From: Oscillospiraceae bacterium
GTDB lineage: Bacteria; Bacillota; Clostridia; Oscillospirales; Oscillospiraceae
NCBI GenBank assembly: GCA_031260745.1
Contig: JAISKY010000212.1
Span: forward strand, 1-26,668
Length of the DNA stretch: 26,668 bases
Reading direction: 5' to 3'
Positions 1 to 7,449 of this stretch are shown here, in pieces. The notes below the pieces were generated by a model. That model was given only the letters and a program-made list of their open reading frames with translations. It ran no database searches and was not told the DNA's origin. A program made the translations under genes and the position numbers. Numbering within the stretch: the stretch's first letter is position 1; every line of letters begins with the position of its first letter.

Positions 1-1
1 A

Positions 2-223
2 ACCGATAAAGTTGACATCAACGCCACCGTAAAGGGCGGCGGAGTCAGCGGACAGGCCGGAGCAATACGCCACGGAATCGCCAGAGCTTTACTGCTTGCT
101 GACGGAGAATACCGCGGCAAACTTAAAGCGGCGGGTTTCCTGACGCGTGACTCCCGTATGAAAGAGCGTAAAAAATACGGACTGAAGGCAGCTCGTAAAG
201 CTCCGCAGTTCAGCAAGAGATAG
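2..223 (+). CDS. rpsI: 30S ribosomal protein S9, C-terminal part (5' end outside window)
   Basis: The first 73 codons in this frame match the C-terminal half of ribosomal protein S9. They show a glycine-rich GGGVSGQAGAIRHGIARAL segment, the LTRDSRMKERKKYG stretch, and the basic tail ending KAPQFSKR, which in the family reaches into the P-site of the 30S subunit and contacts tRNA. The gene enters from the left edge, so its start and its usual partner rplM (L13) are not visible. It stops at TAG 221-223 and is followed by a hairpin. Identity is secure from the tail alone; only the partial nature limits the call. Confidence 0.95.
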   Translation, partial: TDKVDINATVKGGGVSGQAGAIRHGIARALLLADGEYRGKLKAAGFLTRDSRMKERKKYGLKAARKAPQFSKR

Positions 224-238
224 ATTAGCGCGCGTAAT

Positions 239-264
239 TTTAGGCGGGAGTTTTCCCGCCTAAA
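239..264 (+). terminator. Hairpin after rpsI, probable terminator
   Basis: An 11-bp perfect stem (TTTAGGCGGGA with TCCCGCCTAAA, four-base loop GTTT) starts 15 nt after the rpsI stop. It has the GC-rich core of an intrinsic terminator, but no run of T follows (ACAATTATCGG), so termination may be partial or factor-assisted. Confidence 0.55.
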
Positions 265-295
265 CAATTATCGGTTGCAACAGAGGACTTAATTT

Positions 296-670
296 ATGAA
301 TACGCGTTTTATAGATATACTAATCAAAAACTGGTATTTGATAATTTTGCTCATACCCCTTTATCTCGTTGCCGAATATCTTCGCAGAATAGGGCGAGCA
401 ATCGGCGGATTGTTATCGGGTTGGCGTTTTATGGAGGTTCAGGACGCGTATACTATAGACGCTGAACTGCCTAAGAAACTGCCGCTTCACCGCAGAGCAA
501 TGCAACCTCCGGAAAATGAAAGCGATTTCAGGTACAAGCTGTATTTTTTTGGCGGAGAGCTTTTATTAAGCATTCCCGCTGTGGTATTGTTAATCTTTCT
601 AATACAGAACTGGTCGGAATCTATAGTAATACGACAGTTGACTTTACGCCGTTTAGGTGTATATTTATAA
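296..670 (+). CDS. Hypothetical small membrane protein with two predicted helices
   Basis: I do not recognise this 124-residue protein. It starts at ATG 296 behind AGAGGA (282-287, 8 nt spacing). Hydrophobic segments lie at about residues 12-30 (NWYLIILLIPLYLVAEYL) and 86-105 (GGELLLSIPAVVLLIFLIQ). Between them is a polar stretch of about 55 residues with basic clusters (RRIGR, PKKLPLHRR). This fits a two-pass membrane protein, with the polar loop side not determinable. Codon use is less GC-rich than in guaB or alaS. It lies between rpsI and a SIMPL-domain gene, and the likely promoter of that next gene overlaps its last codons. No function is proposed. The ribosome site and clear hydrophobic pattern support a real gene. 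Confidence 0.6.
   Translation: MNTRFIDILIKNWYLIILLIPLYLVAEYLRRIGRAIGGLLSGWRFMEVQDAYTIDAELPKKLPLHRRAMQPPENESDFRYKLYFFGGELLLSIPAVVLLIFLIQNWSESIVIRQLTLRRLGVYL
638..665 (+). promoter_or_regulatory. Candidate promoter for the SIMPL-domain gene
   Basis: TTGACT (638-643) and TATATT (660-665) are spaced by 16 bp and lie inside the last codons of the preceding gene. A start near 672 would give a leader of about 28 nt before ATG 700. The match is good but the overlap with coding sequence lowers certainty. Confidence 0.4.
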
Positions 671-699
671 TTATCTATTAAAACTAAGGGGAACATGTT

Positions 700-1446
700 A
701 TGACAAAGACCGCAAAAACATCAATCGCGGCATTCGCTATACTCGCGGGAATCGCGTTGGGTCTGTTACTAATACGAGCGCCCGGCGGTAAAGAGGCTCA
801 GGCTCAAGCGGCTGAAAACTCCGCCTCCGGCACGCGGGTGATTGAGGTGACAGGCAACGGCTCGGTTAAAGCTACGCCGGACATCGCCGTGCTGAATCTC
901 GGCGTTACCACTACCGGAGCGACTACTGCAATTCAGTCAGAGAACACCGCGATAATGGACAGAGTTCTCGCCGCTGTCAAGGCGCTCGGCGTTGACGAGA
1001 AAGACATCAAAACCGACGGTTATTATATGAATCCCAACTATGATTACGCCAACGGAAAAGGCGATAAAATCATAGGCTATACCGTTTACAACACGATTGA
1101 GGTGAAAGTCCGTAACATCTCCAAAGCCGGTGAGGTTCTCGCGGCGGCTAACGCGGCGGGAGCTAACACAAATAACGGCGTCTCTTTCAGGTTGTCCGAC
1201 GTGGAAACGTATTATAATCAGGCGCTTGAAAAAGCAATCTCCAACGCTAAGGGCAAGGCGTCTACCATAGCTAAGGCTTTGGGAGTGTCCGTAGAACTTC
1301 CCGTCAGGGTTTCGGAGAACGGCAGTTACTACACCCCGATTGCCTACGGCAATTATGACGCTGTCACTGAAAACTCCCAATCTGTGACTATATCGCAAGG
1401 CGAACTGGAAGTAACCGCAAGCGTATCAGTTTCATACGCGTATTAA
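700..1446 (+). CDS. SIMPL-domain (DUF541) exported or membrane-anchored protein
   Basis: This 248-residue protein has one N-terminal hydrophobic segment (about residues 8-25, TSIAAFAILAGIALGLLLI) and then an extracellular SIMPL/DUF541 domain. Hallmarks are the opening strand RVIEVTGNGSVKATPDIAVL, the repeated alanine-rich helices, and YTVYNTIEVKVRNISKAGEVL in the middle. The family is widespread and forms oligomers (BP26-like), but its role is poorly defined and I assign none. The segment may be an uncleaved anchor, although the AQAQAAEN stretch after it could be a cleavage region. The start at ATG 700 follows AAGGGG. A stem-loop follows the stop. No partner gene is evident. Confidence 0.85.
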   Translation: MTKTAKTSIAAFAILAGIALGLLLIRAPGGKEAQAQAAENSASGTRVIEVTGNGSVKATPDIAVLNLGVTTTGATTAIQSENTAIMDRVLAAVKALGVDEKDIKTDGYYMNPNYDYANGKGDKIIGYTVYNTIEVKVRNISKAGEVLAAANAAGANTNNGVSFRLSDVETYYNQALEKAISNAKGKASTIAKALGVSVELPVRVSENGSYYTPIAYGNYDAVTENSQSVTISQGELEVTASVSVSYAY

Positions 1447-1456
1447 GGCAAATTAC

Positions 1457-1478
1457 GAGCGGACATACGTGTCCGCTC
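1457..1478 (+). terminator. Hairpin after SIMPL gene, possible terminator
   Basis: A 9-bp perfect stem GAGCGGACA/TGTCCGCTC closes a TACG loop 10 nt after the stop codon. There is no immediate T tract, although the DNA 15-50 nt further on is very T-rich. It separates the SIMPL gene from guaB and may act as a weak terminator or an mRNA 3'-end stabiliser. Confidence 0.45.
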
Positions 1479-1497
1479 CGAAAAACAATCAGGCATT

Positions 1498-1526
1498 TTG
1501 CAATTTTTAATTTTATTGATTTTATT
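1498..1526 (+). promoter_or_regulatory. Weak candidate promoter for the guaB operon
   Basis: TTGCAA (1498-1503), a 17-bp T-rich spacer and TTTATT (1521-1526, 4 of 6 to TATAAT) lie in a very AT-rich stretch just before guaB. If used, the leader would be only about 12 nt long, with the ribosome site AAAGGCGG (about 1528-1535) at its very start, so another start point is possible. I see no purine riboswitch in this 98-nt gap. Confidence 0.3.
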
Positions 1527-1544
1527 AAAAGGCGGTGTGTTATT

Positions 1545-3017
1545 ATGGCAAGTTTTGCTTCACGAATCGTCGGCGAGGGGCTGACTTTCGACGACGTGCT
1601 TTTGGTTCCCGCCGAAAGTTCCGTATTGCCCGACGGTGTTAGCCTTGGTACAAGGCTGACGAAAACGATTGGGCTTAATATTCCGTTACTAAGCGCCGCT
1701 ATGGACACGGTTACGGAGTCGCGTATGGCTATCGCGATAGCCCGCGAGGGCGGTATCGGCGTAATTCATAAGAATATGTCCATTGACGCTCAGGCGGAGC
1801 AAGTCGATATGGTTAAGCGTTCAGAAAACGGAGTAATCACCAACCCGTTTTATCTTTCGCCGAATCACACGCTTGCCGAAGCGGACGAGCTTATGGGCAA
1901 GTATAAAATCTCCGGAGTGCCAATCGTCAGCGAGGGTAAGCTCGTCGGTATTATCACAAACCGCGATTTGCTGTTCGTGGAGGATATGACCGCTAAAATT
2001 GACGATTATATGACTAAGGCTCCGCTGATTACCGCGTCGGTCGGCACTACGCTTAACGAGGCTAAAGAGATTCTGCGTAAGCACAAAATCGAGAAACTTC
2101 CGATTGTCGATAAAAAGGGCGCGTTAAAAGGTCTTATAACGATAAAAGATATTGAGAAAGCTCACACGTATCCTAATTCGGCGCGTGACGAGAAAGGCAG
2201 ACTTGCCGTAGGCGCGGCAATCGGCATTACCACAGACGTACTTGACCGAGCTTCTGCTTTGATTGCGGCGGGAGCAGACATTTTGGTTTTGGATTCCGCT
2301 CACGGACATTCTAAGAACGTGCTGGACTGCGTAACCTTAATTAAGGATAAATTCCCGACCTCTCAGGTAATCGCCGGTAACGTCGCGACTTATTCAGGTA
2401 CTCGCGACCTTATCAAAGCCGGCGCCGACTGCGTAAAAGTCGGAATCGGACCCGGCTCGATTTGTACAACGCGCGTAATCGCGGGAATCGGAGTTCCTCA
2501 AATTACCGCAATCGCGGACGCGGCTGAAGCCGCGGCGGAATATGGAATACCCATCATCGCCGACGGCGGTATTAAATACTCCGGCGATATTGTCAAGGCG
2601 TTAGCCGCCGGAGCAAACACGGTTATGATTGGCTCACTGCTCGCGGGCTGCGAGGAAAGCCCCGGTGAAACGGAAGTTTACCAAGGCCGTCAGTTTAAGG
2701 TCTATCGCGGTATGGGTTCTATGTCCGCGATGGCTAAGGGCAGCGGCGACCGCTATTTCCAGACCAACAGTAAGAAGCTCGTACCGGAGGGAGTAGAGGG
2801 TCGCGTCGCGTACAGAGGTCACGCCTCCGAAACGATTTATCAGCTTATGGGCGGTTTGCGTTCGGGTATGGGTTACTGCGGAGCGGCGGACATAGACGCG
2901 TTACGCCACGATACCAAGTTTATGCGTATTACCGGAGCGGGACTTAGAGAAAGTCACCCGCATGATATTCAAATTACTAAAGAGGCTCCGAACTACAGCA
3001 GTGAAGCGGCGGATTAA
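1545..3017 (+). CDS. guaB: Inosine-5'-monophosphate dehydrogenase
   Basis: IMPDH oxidises IMP to XMP with NAD+, the committed step of GMP synthesis. The 490 residues are the normal family length and order: N-terminal barrel strands (LTFDDVLLVPAES), two CBS domains at about 97-150 and 157-210 (SGVPIVSEGKLVGIITNRD; LPIVDKKGALKGLITIKD), then the barrel again with the phosphate and catalytic loop GIGPGSICTTR. Cys307 is the expected nucleophile. The mobile flap region starts near RGMGSMSAM. ATG 1545 is preceded by AAAGGCGG. It heads an operon: the next gene overlaps its 3' end, which ties GMP supply to TMP kinase and one-carbon genes. Nothing in the sequence suggests loss of activity. Confidence 0.98.
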   Translation: MASFASRIVGEGLTFDDVLLVPAESSVLPDGVSLGTRLTKTIGLNIPLLSAAMDTVTESRMAIAIAREGGIGVIHKNMSIDAQAEQVDMVKRSENGVITNPFYLSPNHTLAEADELMGKYKISGVPIVSEGKLVGIITNRDLLFVEDMTAKIDDYMTKAPLITASVGTTLNEAKEILRKHKIEKLPIVDKKGALKGLITIKDIEKAHTYPNSARDEKGRLAVGAAIGITTDVLDRASALIAAGADILVLDSAHGHSKNVLDCVTLIKDKFPTSQVIAGNVATYSGTRDLIKAGADCVKVGIGPGSICTTRVIAGIGVPQITAIADAAEAAAEYGIPIIADGGIKYSGDIVKALAAGANTVMIGSLLAGCEESPGETEVYQGRQFKVYRGMGSMSAMAKGSGDRYFQTNSKKLVPEGVEGRVAYRGHASETIYQLMGGLRSGMGYCGAADIDALRHDTKFMRITGAGLRESHPHDIQITKEAPNYSSEAAD

Positions 3018-3753
3018 CATTTTAGGCGTCGGCTTCGACAATCTTACGATTGACGAAGCGGTTAACGCCGCTGTCGAGCTTACCGAACAAGGCGGCTATT
3101 GCGTCACGCCTAACCCCGAAATCGTTTTCATCGCGCGTAAGGACGCGGAGTTCGCTGACGCTGTAAATAACGCAAGTTTAGTCGTCGCGGACGGAATCGG
3201 AGTAATCTACGCGGCTAAGATTTTGGGTACTCCGCTGAAAGCTAAAGTCACGGGTATTGACCTTGCCGAGCGCGTAATTCAACGGCTCGCGGAGGACAAT
3301 AATAACCGCGGAGTTTTCCTGTTCGGCGCGAAGCCCGGAATCGCGGAAATTGCCGCCGCGAACCTTACCGCGAAATACCCTAATCTGAAAATCGCGGGTA
3401 TTCAGAACGGTTACGACTACGAGGAACGCGCGGTAATCGACCGTATCGCGGAGCTTAACCCCGCGTTCGCGTTCGTATGTCTTGGTATGAAAAAGCAGGA
3501 GCTTTTTATGGCAAAGGCGTTTTCCGAGTTTAAGCCGAGAAACGTAACCTGTCTTATGGCGGGGCTTGGCGGAGCGTTGGACACGTTCGCGGGAACAGTC
3601 GCCCGCGCTCCCGAAAGTTGGCGGCGGCTTAACCTCGAATGGCTGTATCGCCTGATAAAACAACCCGGCCGAATCGGGCGTATGATAAAGTTACCGCTGA
3701 TTTTAATATTAGCGCTTAAAGAGAGGATTTTCGGACGTGCTGATAACATTTGA
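3001..3753 (+). CDS. tagA: WecG/TagA/CpsF-family glycosyltransferase (N-acetylmannosaminyltransferase type)
   Basis: TagA-type enzymes (GT26) move ManNAc from UDP-ManNAc to a lipid-linked GlcNAc, an early step in wall teichoic acid or related polymers. The family's features are here: INILGVGFDNLTIDEAV at the start, TPNPEIV, ADGIGV with its conserved Asp, VTGID, and the C-terminal GGALDTFAGTVARAPESWR followed by NLEWLYRLIKQPGRIGR. I chose GTG 3001 (250 residues) because the family begins within a few residues of this strand; an in-frame ATG at 2962 would add 13 atypical residues buried deeper in guaB. AGAGG lies about 15 nt upstream, a rather long gap, so translation may be coupled to guaB. 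The donor-making enzyme WecB is encoded at 16925-18022. The acceptor is inferred, not visible. Confidence 0.88.
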   Translation: MKRRINILGVGFDNLTIDEAVNAAVELTEQGGYCVTPNPEIVFIARKDAEFADAVNNASLVVADGIGVIYAAKILGTPLKAKVTGIDLAERVIQRLAEDNNNRGVFLFGAKPGIAEIAAANLTAKYPNLKIAGIQNGYDYEERAVIDRIAELNPAFAFVCLGMKKQELFMAKAFSEFKPRNVTCLMAGLGGALDTFAGTVARAPESWRRLNLEWLYRLIKQPGRIGRMIKLPLILILALKERIFGRADNI

Positions 3754-4363
3754 GGGTATCGACGGCAGCGGCAAGAGTACGCAGTTCAAATTGTTTTGCG
3801 ACGCGCTCTCGAAATCGGGTACGGTGTTTACCGCCGTCAAATTCCCGCGATACGAGGAAAACTCGTCGGCTCTGATTAAGATGTACCTAAGCGGGGAGCT
3901 TGGCGGAGCGGACGCGGTTAACGCTTACGCCGCGTCGTCGTTTTACGCGGTTGACCGCTACGCGTCGTACAAAACGTCGTGGGGCGCGGACTACGAACGC
4001 GGCGGACTTGTCGTAACCGACCGTTACAGCGGTTCCAACGCGATTCACCAGGGCGCGAAGTTTAATTCCTTACCGGAGCTTAGCGAGTTCTTTATGTGGC
4101 TTGAAGACTACGAATTTAATCTGCTGAAAATCCCTAAACCGGATTTGACGCTGTTTTTCAGACTTAATCCGGAGATTGCGAACTCCCGTATCGCCGCCAG
4201 AGGCGGTGAGCGCGACATTCACGAACGCGATATGGACTACGCCCGCCGTTGCGCCGAAAGCGCGGATTTCGCCGCGAGACACTTTGGCTGGAAGTCTATC
4301 GACGCTTCGCAAGATGAAGAAACGATTCATAAGGAGGTTATGCGTTATGCGGGATTTAACTGA
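3737..4363 (+). CDS. tmk: Thymidylate kinase (dTMP kinase family)
   Basis: This 208-residue protein is a P-loop nucleoside monophosphate kinase of the thymidylate kinase family, converting dTMP to dTDP with ATP. It opens with LITFEGIDGSGKSTQ (Walker A at about 7-14), followed by VKFPRYEENS in the substrate-arginine region and VTDRYSGSNAIHQ, the family's DR[YF] motif. The form with FPRY and YAASSFYAVDRYASYK is a variant I associate with Clostridia and differs from the E. coli REPGG type, so a broader deoxynucleoside or monophosphate specificity is possible. It starts at GTG 3737 behind GAGAGGA (3721-3727, 9 nt spacing), inside the end of the previous gene, so translation is probably coupled. 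Confidence 0.87.
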   Translation: MLITFEGIDGSGKSTQFKLFCDALSKSGTVFTAVKFPRYEENSSALIKMYLSGELGGADAVNAYAASSFYAVDRYASYKTSWGADYERGGLVVTDRYSGSNAIHQGAKFNSLPELSEFFMWLEDYEFNLLKIPKPDLTLFFRLNPEIANSRIAARGGERDIHERDMDYARRCAESADFAARHFGWKSIDASQDEETIHKEVMRYAGFN

Positions 4364-4838
4364 ATTGAAAACCGAGTTCCGAAAGGAAATACGCTCCAAA
4401 ATCGCGAAGTTCACCCCCGACGAGCTAAAAGCGTCCGACGCGAAGATTACGGAGAATTTTCTCGCGCTGCCCGAAGTACAAAATTGCGGCAGAGTTTACG
4501 CGTACGTACCTTACGGCAAGGAAATATCAACCTTGGCGGCGCTCTCGTACTTCCGTAAAGCGGGCAAGTATGTTTATGTGTGCTGGGACTGGCCGCCGGA
4601 TATTTTACCGGTAAAAAATGATATTATTATCGTACCGGGCTTGACATTTGACCGCAAGGGGTATAGAATAGGCAAAGGCGGAGGATATTATGACCGTCTG
4701 CTGGAAGCCGCCCCCGGAGTTTTCACCGTCGGACTGGCGCGCGACGCGCTGTTAGCCGACAGCGTACCCCGCGAAACTCACGATATGAGCGTTATGCGCG
4801 TAGTAACGGAAACACAAACCTTAACGATTAATGGTTAA
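4347..4838 (+). CDS. 5-formyltetrahydrofolate cyclo-ligase, short form
   Basis: The enzyme converts 5-formyl-THF to 5,10-methenyl-THF using ATP, returning a storage folate to the one-carbon pool. The diagnostic C-terminal signature is intact: PGLTFDRKGYRIGKGGGYYDR, in a GGGYYDRLL context. The N-terminus (LKTEFRKEIRSKI) and AYVPYGKEIST also fit. ATG 4347 has an excellent AAGGAGG (4331-4337) 9 nt upstream; longer in-frame starts upstream lie deep within tmk and lack family resemblance. At 163 residues it is at the short end of the family, mostly because the stretch between KYVYVCW and the PGLTFD motif is compressed. It overlaps tmk by 17 nt and ends the guaB operon. Supplying one-carbon units beside tmk and guaB makes metabolic sense. 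Confidence 0.92.
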   Translation: MRDLTELKTEFRKEIRSKIAKFTPDELKASDAKITENFLALPEVQNCGRVYAYVPYGKEISTLAALSYFRKAGKYVYVCWDWPPDILPVKNDIIIVPGLTFDRKGYRIGKGGGYYDRLLEAAPGVFTVGLARDALLADSVPRETHDMSVMRVVTETQTLTING

Positions 4839-4905
4839 TACCGCGCCGCTAAACAATTACGGTAAATTAATCATTAAACACTAATCAATGATTTTGGAGT
4901 TTTGG

Positions 4906-6231
4906 ATGGACAACAATAAAAGACCTAACAGCGACGAAACCAAGAAAATCCCGACTTTTGACGAATTAAAAGGGAAGATTCCCCCGATTGTCGAACCTCC
5001 CGATTTCGGCGGCGACGACGACATAGAAGAAACCGAATATGAACCGATGATAACGCGTCGCCGCGAACGCAGTACCGGACTTATCGGCGGGATTATGTAT
5101 TTCGCGTTCGTAATCTGTATCAGCTTAATACTTGCGTGTCTGTTGTGGATTGCGGCGAATGACGTGCTATCGCTTAACAAAGACTACCTTGAAGCTACAA
5201 TCGACATTCCGGCTTTGCCGTACAGCAAAACCGCGCTTATCGAACAGTTGAAAGCGTTGGAAATCACCGCGTCGGCAACCTCGTCGGTTGATAAACTGCT
5301 GGACTTGTTTCCGAGCGGCAAAAAACCGTACGCTCCGTTCGATATGGACGCGCTGATTGACCAGTTAAAGGAAAAGGGCATAATCGAACACCCGCAACTG
5401 TTCCGGCTGTACGTGAGATTCGCCGGAGCGCAGGATAAAATCCAGCCGGGCGTTTACGAGATTAACACTAACCTTGACTATCACGCGATTGTTACCGCGC
5501 TTAGGAAATCGTCCGGTTCGCGTCCGGTGGTCAGCGACGTGCTGATACCGGAGGGCTATACTGTAGCTCAGATTTTCGCGTTGCTGGAGGAAAAGAAAGT
5601 TTGCTCCGCCGATTTGCTGTGGGAGGCGGCTGCAAATTACGCGTTTGAGTACGATTTCCTTGAAGGTTTGCCGTATGGCGATAAAAACCGTCTTGAGGGC
5701 TTCCTGTTTCCGGACACGTATAACTTCTTCCAAAGCTCCGAGCCTGACGAAGCCATCAAGAAGCTCCTGAGTAACTTCAAAATCAAGTTTGACGCTGATT
5801 TGATTGCTCAAACCGCGGCTCAGGGCAAGACGGTTAAGGAGATTCTTACGGTCGCGTCGCTTATTGAGCGCGAAGCCGCCAGCGACTCCGAACGTCCGAT
5901 AATCGCGAGCGTAATATACAACCGTCTGACGAACTGGGATAATCCTCTGCTGCAAATTGACGCGAGTATCCAGTACGCGTTGCCGGAGCATAAAGACGCT
6001 CTCTCCTACGAGGACCTGACCGTTGACAGCCCGTATAACACGTATACGAATCCCGGATTACCGCCCGGTCCGATTGCGAACCCCGGAATCGCGTCAATCA
6101 AAGCCGCGCTGAATCCGGATACTACCGAGTTTTACTTTTACGCGCTCGACAAGACGTTCGCGCACCAATTCTTCAAAACTCAGGCGGAACACGAAGCATT
6201 TGTGGCAAGCCCCGAATTCGTGAACAATTAA
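4906..6231 (+). CDS. mltG: Endolytic murein transglycosylase MltG (YceG-like)
   Basis: MltG cleaves nascent glycan strands at the membrane and is thought to set glycan length. The 441-residue protein has an acidic, disordered cytoplasmic N-terminus (1-55), a basic stop RRRER, one membrane helix at about 59-84, then the extracellular YceG domain. The domain shows IPEGYTVAQIFALL, EGFLFPDTYNF, and VASLIEREAASDSERPIIASV, in which Glu321 is the expected catalytic residue. NRL..WDNPLLQID and NTYTNPGLPPGPIANPG complete the signature. I prefer ATG 4906 because GGAG (4896-4899) sits 6 nt upstream; ATG 4888 has no ribosome site and adds only MILEFW. A 67-nt gap separates it from the preceding operon. 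Its N-terminal cytoplasmic extension is longer than in E. coli. Confidence 0.93.
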   Translation: MDNNKRPNSDETKKIPTFDELKGKIPPIVEPPDFGGDDDIEETEYEPMITRRRERSTGLIGGIMYFAFVICISLILACLLWIAANDVLSLNKDYLEATIDIPALPYSKTALIEQLKALEITASATSSVDKLLDLFPSGKKPYAPFDMDALIDQLKEKGIIEHPQLFRLYVRFAGAQDKIQPGVYEINTNLDYHAIVTALRKSSGSRPVVSDVLIPEGYTVAQIFALLEEKKVCSADLLWEAAANYAFEYDFLEGLPYGDKNRLEGFLFPDTYNFFQSSEPDEAIKKLLSNFKIKFDADLIAQTAAQGKTVKEILTVASLIEREAASDSERPIIASVIYNRLTNWDNPLLQIDASIQYALPEHKDALSYEDLTVDSPYNTYTNPGLPPGPIANPGIASIKAALNPDTTEFYFYALDKTFAHQFFKTQAEHEAFVASPEFVNN

Positions 6232-6282
6232 TCAACGCCGGACATCTGCCGCGTATAACGCGCAATCTAAGGAGATTATAAT

Positions 6283-7449
6283 ATGAAACCGCTCGGACTT
6301 AACGAAATACGCGAAAAATTTCTTTCGTTTTTTGAAAGCAAGGGACATTTGCGAATGCAATCGTCATCGCTTGTGCCGCAGGGCGACGCTTCGCTACTGC
6401 TTATAAACTCAGGAATGGCGCCGCTAAAGCCGTATTTCAGCGGCGAGGCTCCGCCTCCGCAAGGGAATCGCAGAGCTACGACGTGCCAAAAGTGTATTCG
6501 CACTCCGGATATAGAGCGCGTCGGCAAAACCTCGCGCCACGGCACGTTTTTTGAGATGCTAGGCAATTTCAGCTTCGGCGATTATTTTAAGAGCGAAGCG
6601 TGTAAATGGGCGTGGGAGTTCTGTACCGAGATTATGGAACTTCCCATCGATAAGCTCTACGTCACCGTATACGCCGGAGAGGGCGACGGTTTAGCCGGAT
6701 TTCCGGACGAACAAGCCTACGACATCTGGGCGAACGAAGTCGGGGTTGACCCGTCCCATTTATCGCGTCTAGGTAAAGAGGACAACTTCTGGGAAATCGG
6801 AGCCGGTCCGTGCGGACCGTGCAGCGAGATTTACTTCGACCGCGGACCCGACCCGAAATGCGTTGACCCTGACAACTGTAAACCCGGCTGCGACTGCGAC
6901 CGCTACGTTGAGTTCTGGAACCTCGTATTTACGCAGTTTAACAACGACGGCTCTAACAATTACACTAAGCTGAATCAGAATAACATCGACACCGGAATGG
7001 GCTTAGAGCGTATGGCGTGTATTATGCAAGGCGTTGACAGTCTGTTCGACGTCGATACCATAATGAACATTACGAAGCGCGTAAGCGCAATCACGGGCGC
7101 GAAATACGGTCAAAGCGAGAGCGTTGACGTTTCGCTTAGGGTTATCACAGACCATATCCGCAGTACGACTATGATGATTTCCGACGGCATACTGCCGTCT
7201 AACGAGGGTCGCGGTTACGTGCTTCGCCGGTTGCTCCGCAGAGCGGCGCGTCACGGAAAATTACTCGGTACGGACAAGCCGTTCCTGTTTGAGGTTTGCG
7301 AAACCGTAATCAACGAAAGTAAGGCGGCGTACCCGGAACTTGACGAGAAAAAAGCTCACATTATCCGCGTAATAAAGGCGGAGGAGGAGCGTTTTGCCGC
7401 CACCATCGACGCGGGTATGAAGATACTGCTTGACCTCCGGCGAACATAA
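6283..7449 (+). CDS. alaS: Alanyl-tRNA synthetase, N-terminal part (frame breaks near 7420-7446)
   Basis: This is the catalytic half of AlaRS, which charges tRNA-Ala. It begins with the class II motif 1 region (GLNEIREKFLSFFESKGH), continues through RHGTFFEMLGNFSFGDYF and GAGPCGPCSEIYFDRG (about 172-187), and reaches IIRVIKAEEERFAATIDAG in the tRNA-recognition region. Reading then runs into LDLRRT and a stop at 7447-7449, whereas the expected continuation is found in the +1 frame. ATG 6283 has AAGGAG upstream with normal spacing. The 388-residue product alone would lack the end of the tRNA-recognition region and the editing domain. Because AlaRS is essential and the two parts together give close to normal length, I read both as one gene with an indel, sequencing error or programmed shift. 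Confidence 0.93.
   Translation: MKPLGLNEIREKFLSFFESKGHLRMQSSSLVPQGDASLLLINSGMAPLKPYFSGEAPPPQGNRRATTCQKCIRTPDIERVGKTSRHGTFFEMLGNFSFGDYFKSEACKWAWEFCTEIMELPIDKLYVTVYAGEGDGLAGFPDEQAYDIWANEVGVDPSHLSRLGKEDNFWEIGAGPCGPCSEIYFDRGPDPKCVDPDNCKPGCDCDRYVEFWNLVFTQFNNDGSNNYTKLNQNNIDTGMGLERMACIMQGVDSLFDVDTIMNITKRVSAITGAKYGQSESVDVSLRVITDHIRSTTMMISDGILPSNEGRGYVLRRLLRRAARHGKLLGTDKPFLFEVCETVINESKAAYPELDEKKAHIIRVIKAEEERFAATIDAGMKILLDLRRT

Noticed and set aside
1447..1544. Purine riboswitch upstream of guaB
   Set aside because: The gap contains only a 9-bp hairpin and an AT-rich stretch, with no purine-aptamer junction sequences.
4176..4346. Longer N-terminus for the cyclo-ligase starting inside tmk
   Set aside because: The extra 57 residues do not resemble the family, and AAGGAGG at 4331-4337 fixes the start at 4347.
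5365..5991. Minus-strand open frame opposite mltG (208 codons)
   Set aside because: It is antisense to the conserved YceG domain and has no ribosome site or motif of its own.
6232..6282. T-box or other leader before alaS
   Set aside because: The gap is only 51 nt and holds just a ribosome site; no T-box consensus is present. The same check failed for the leuS gap.
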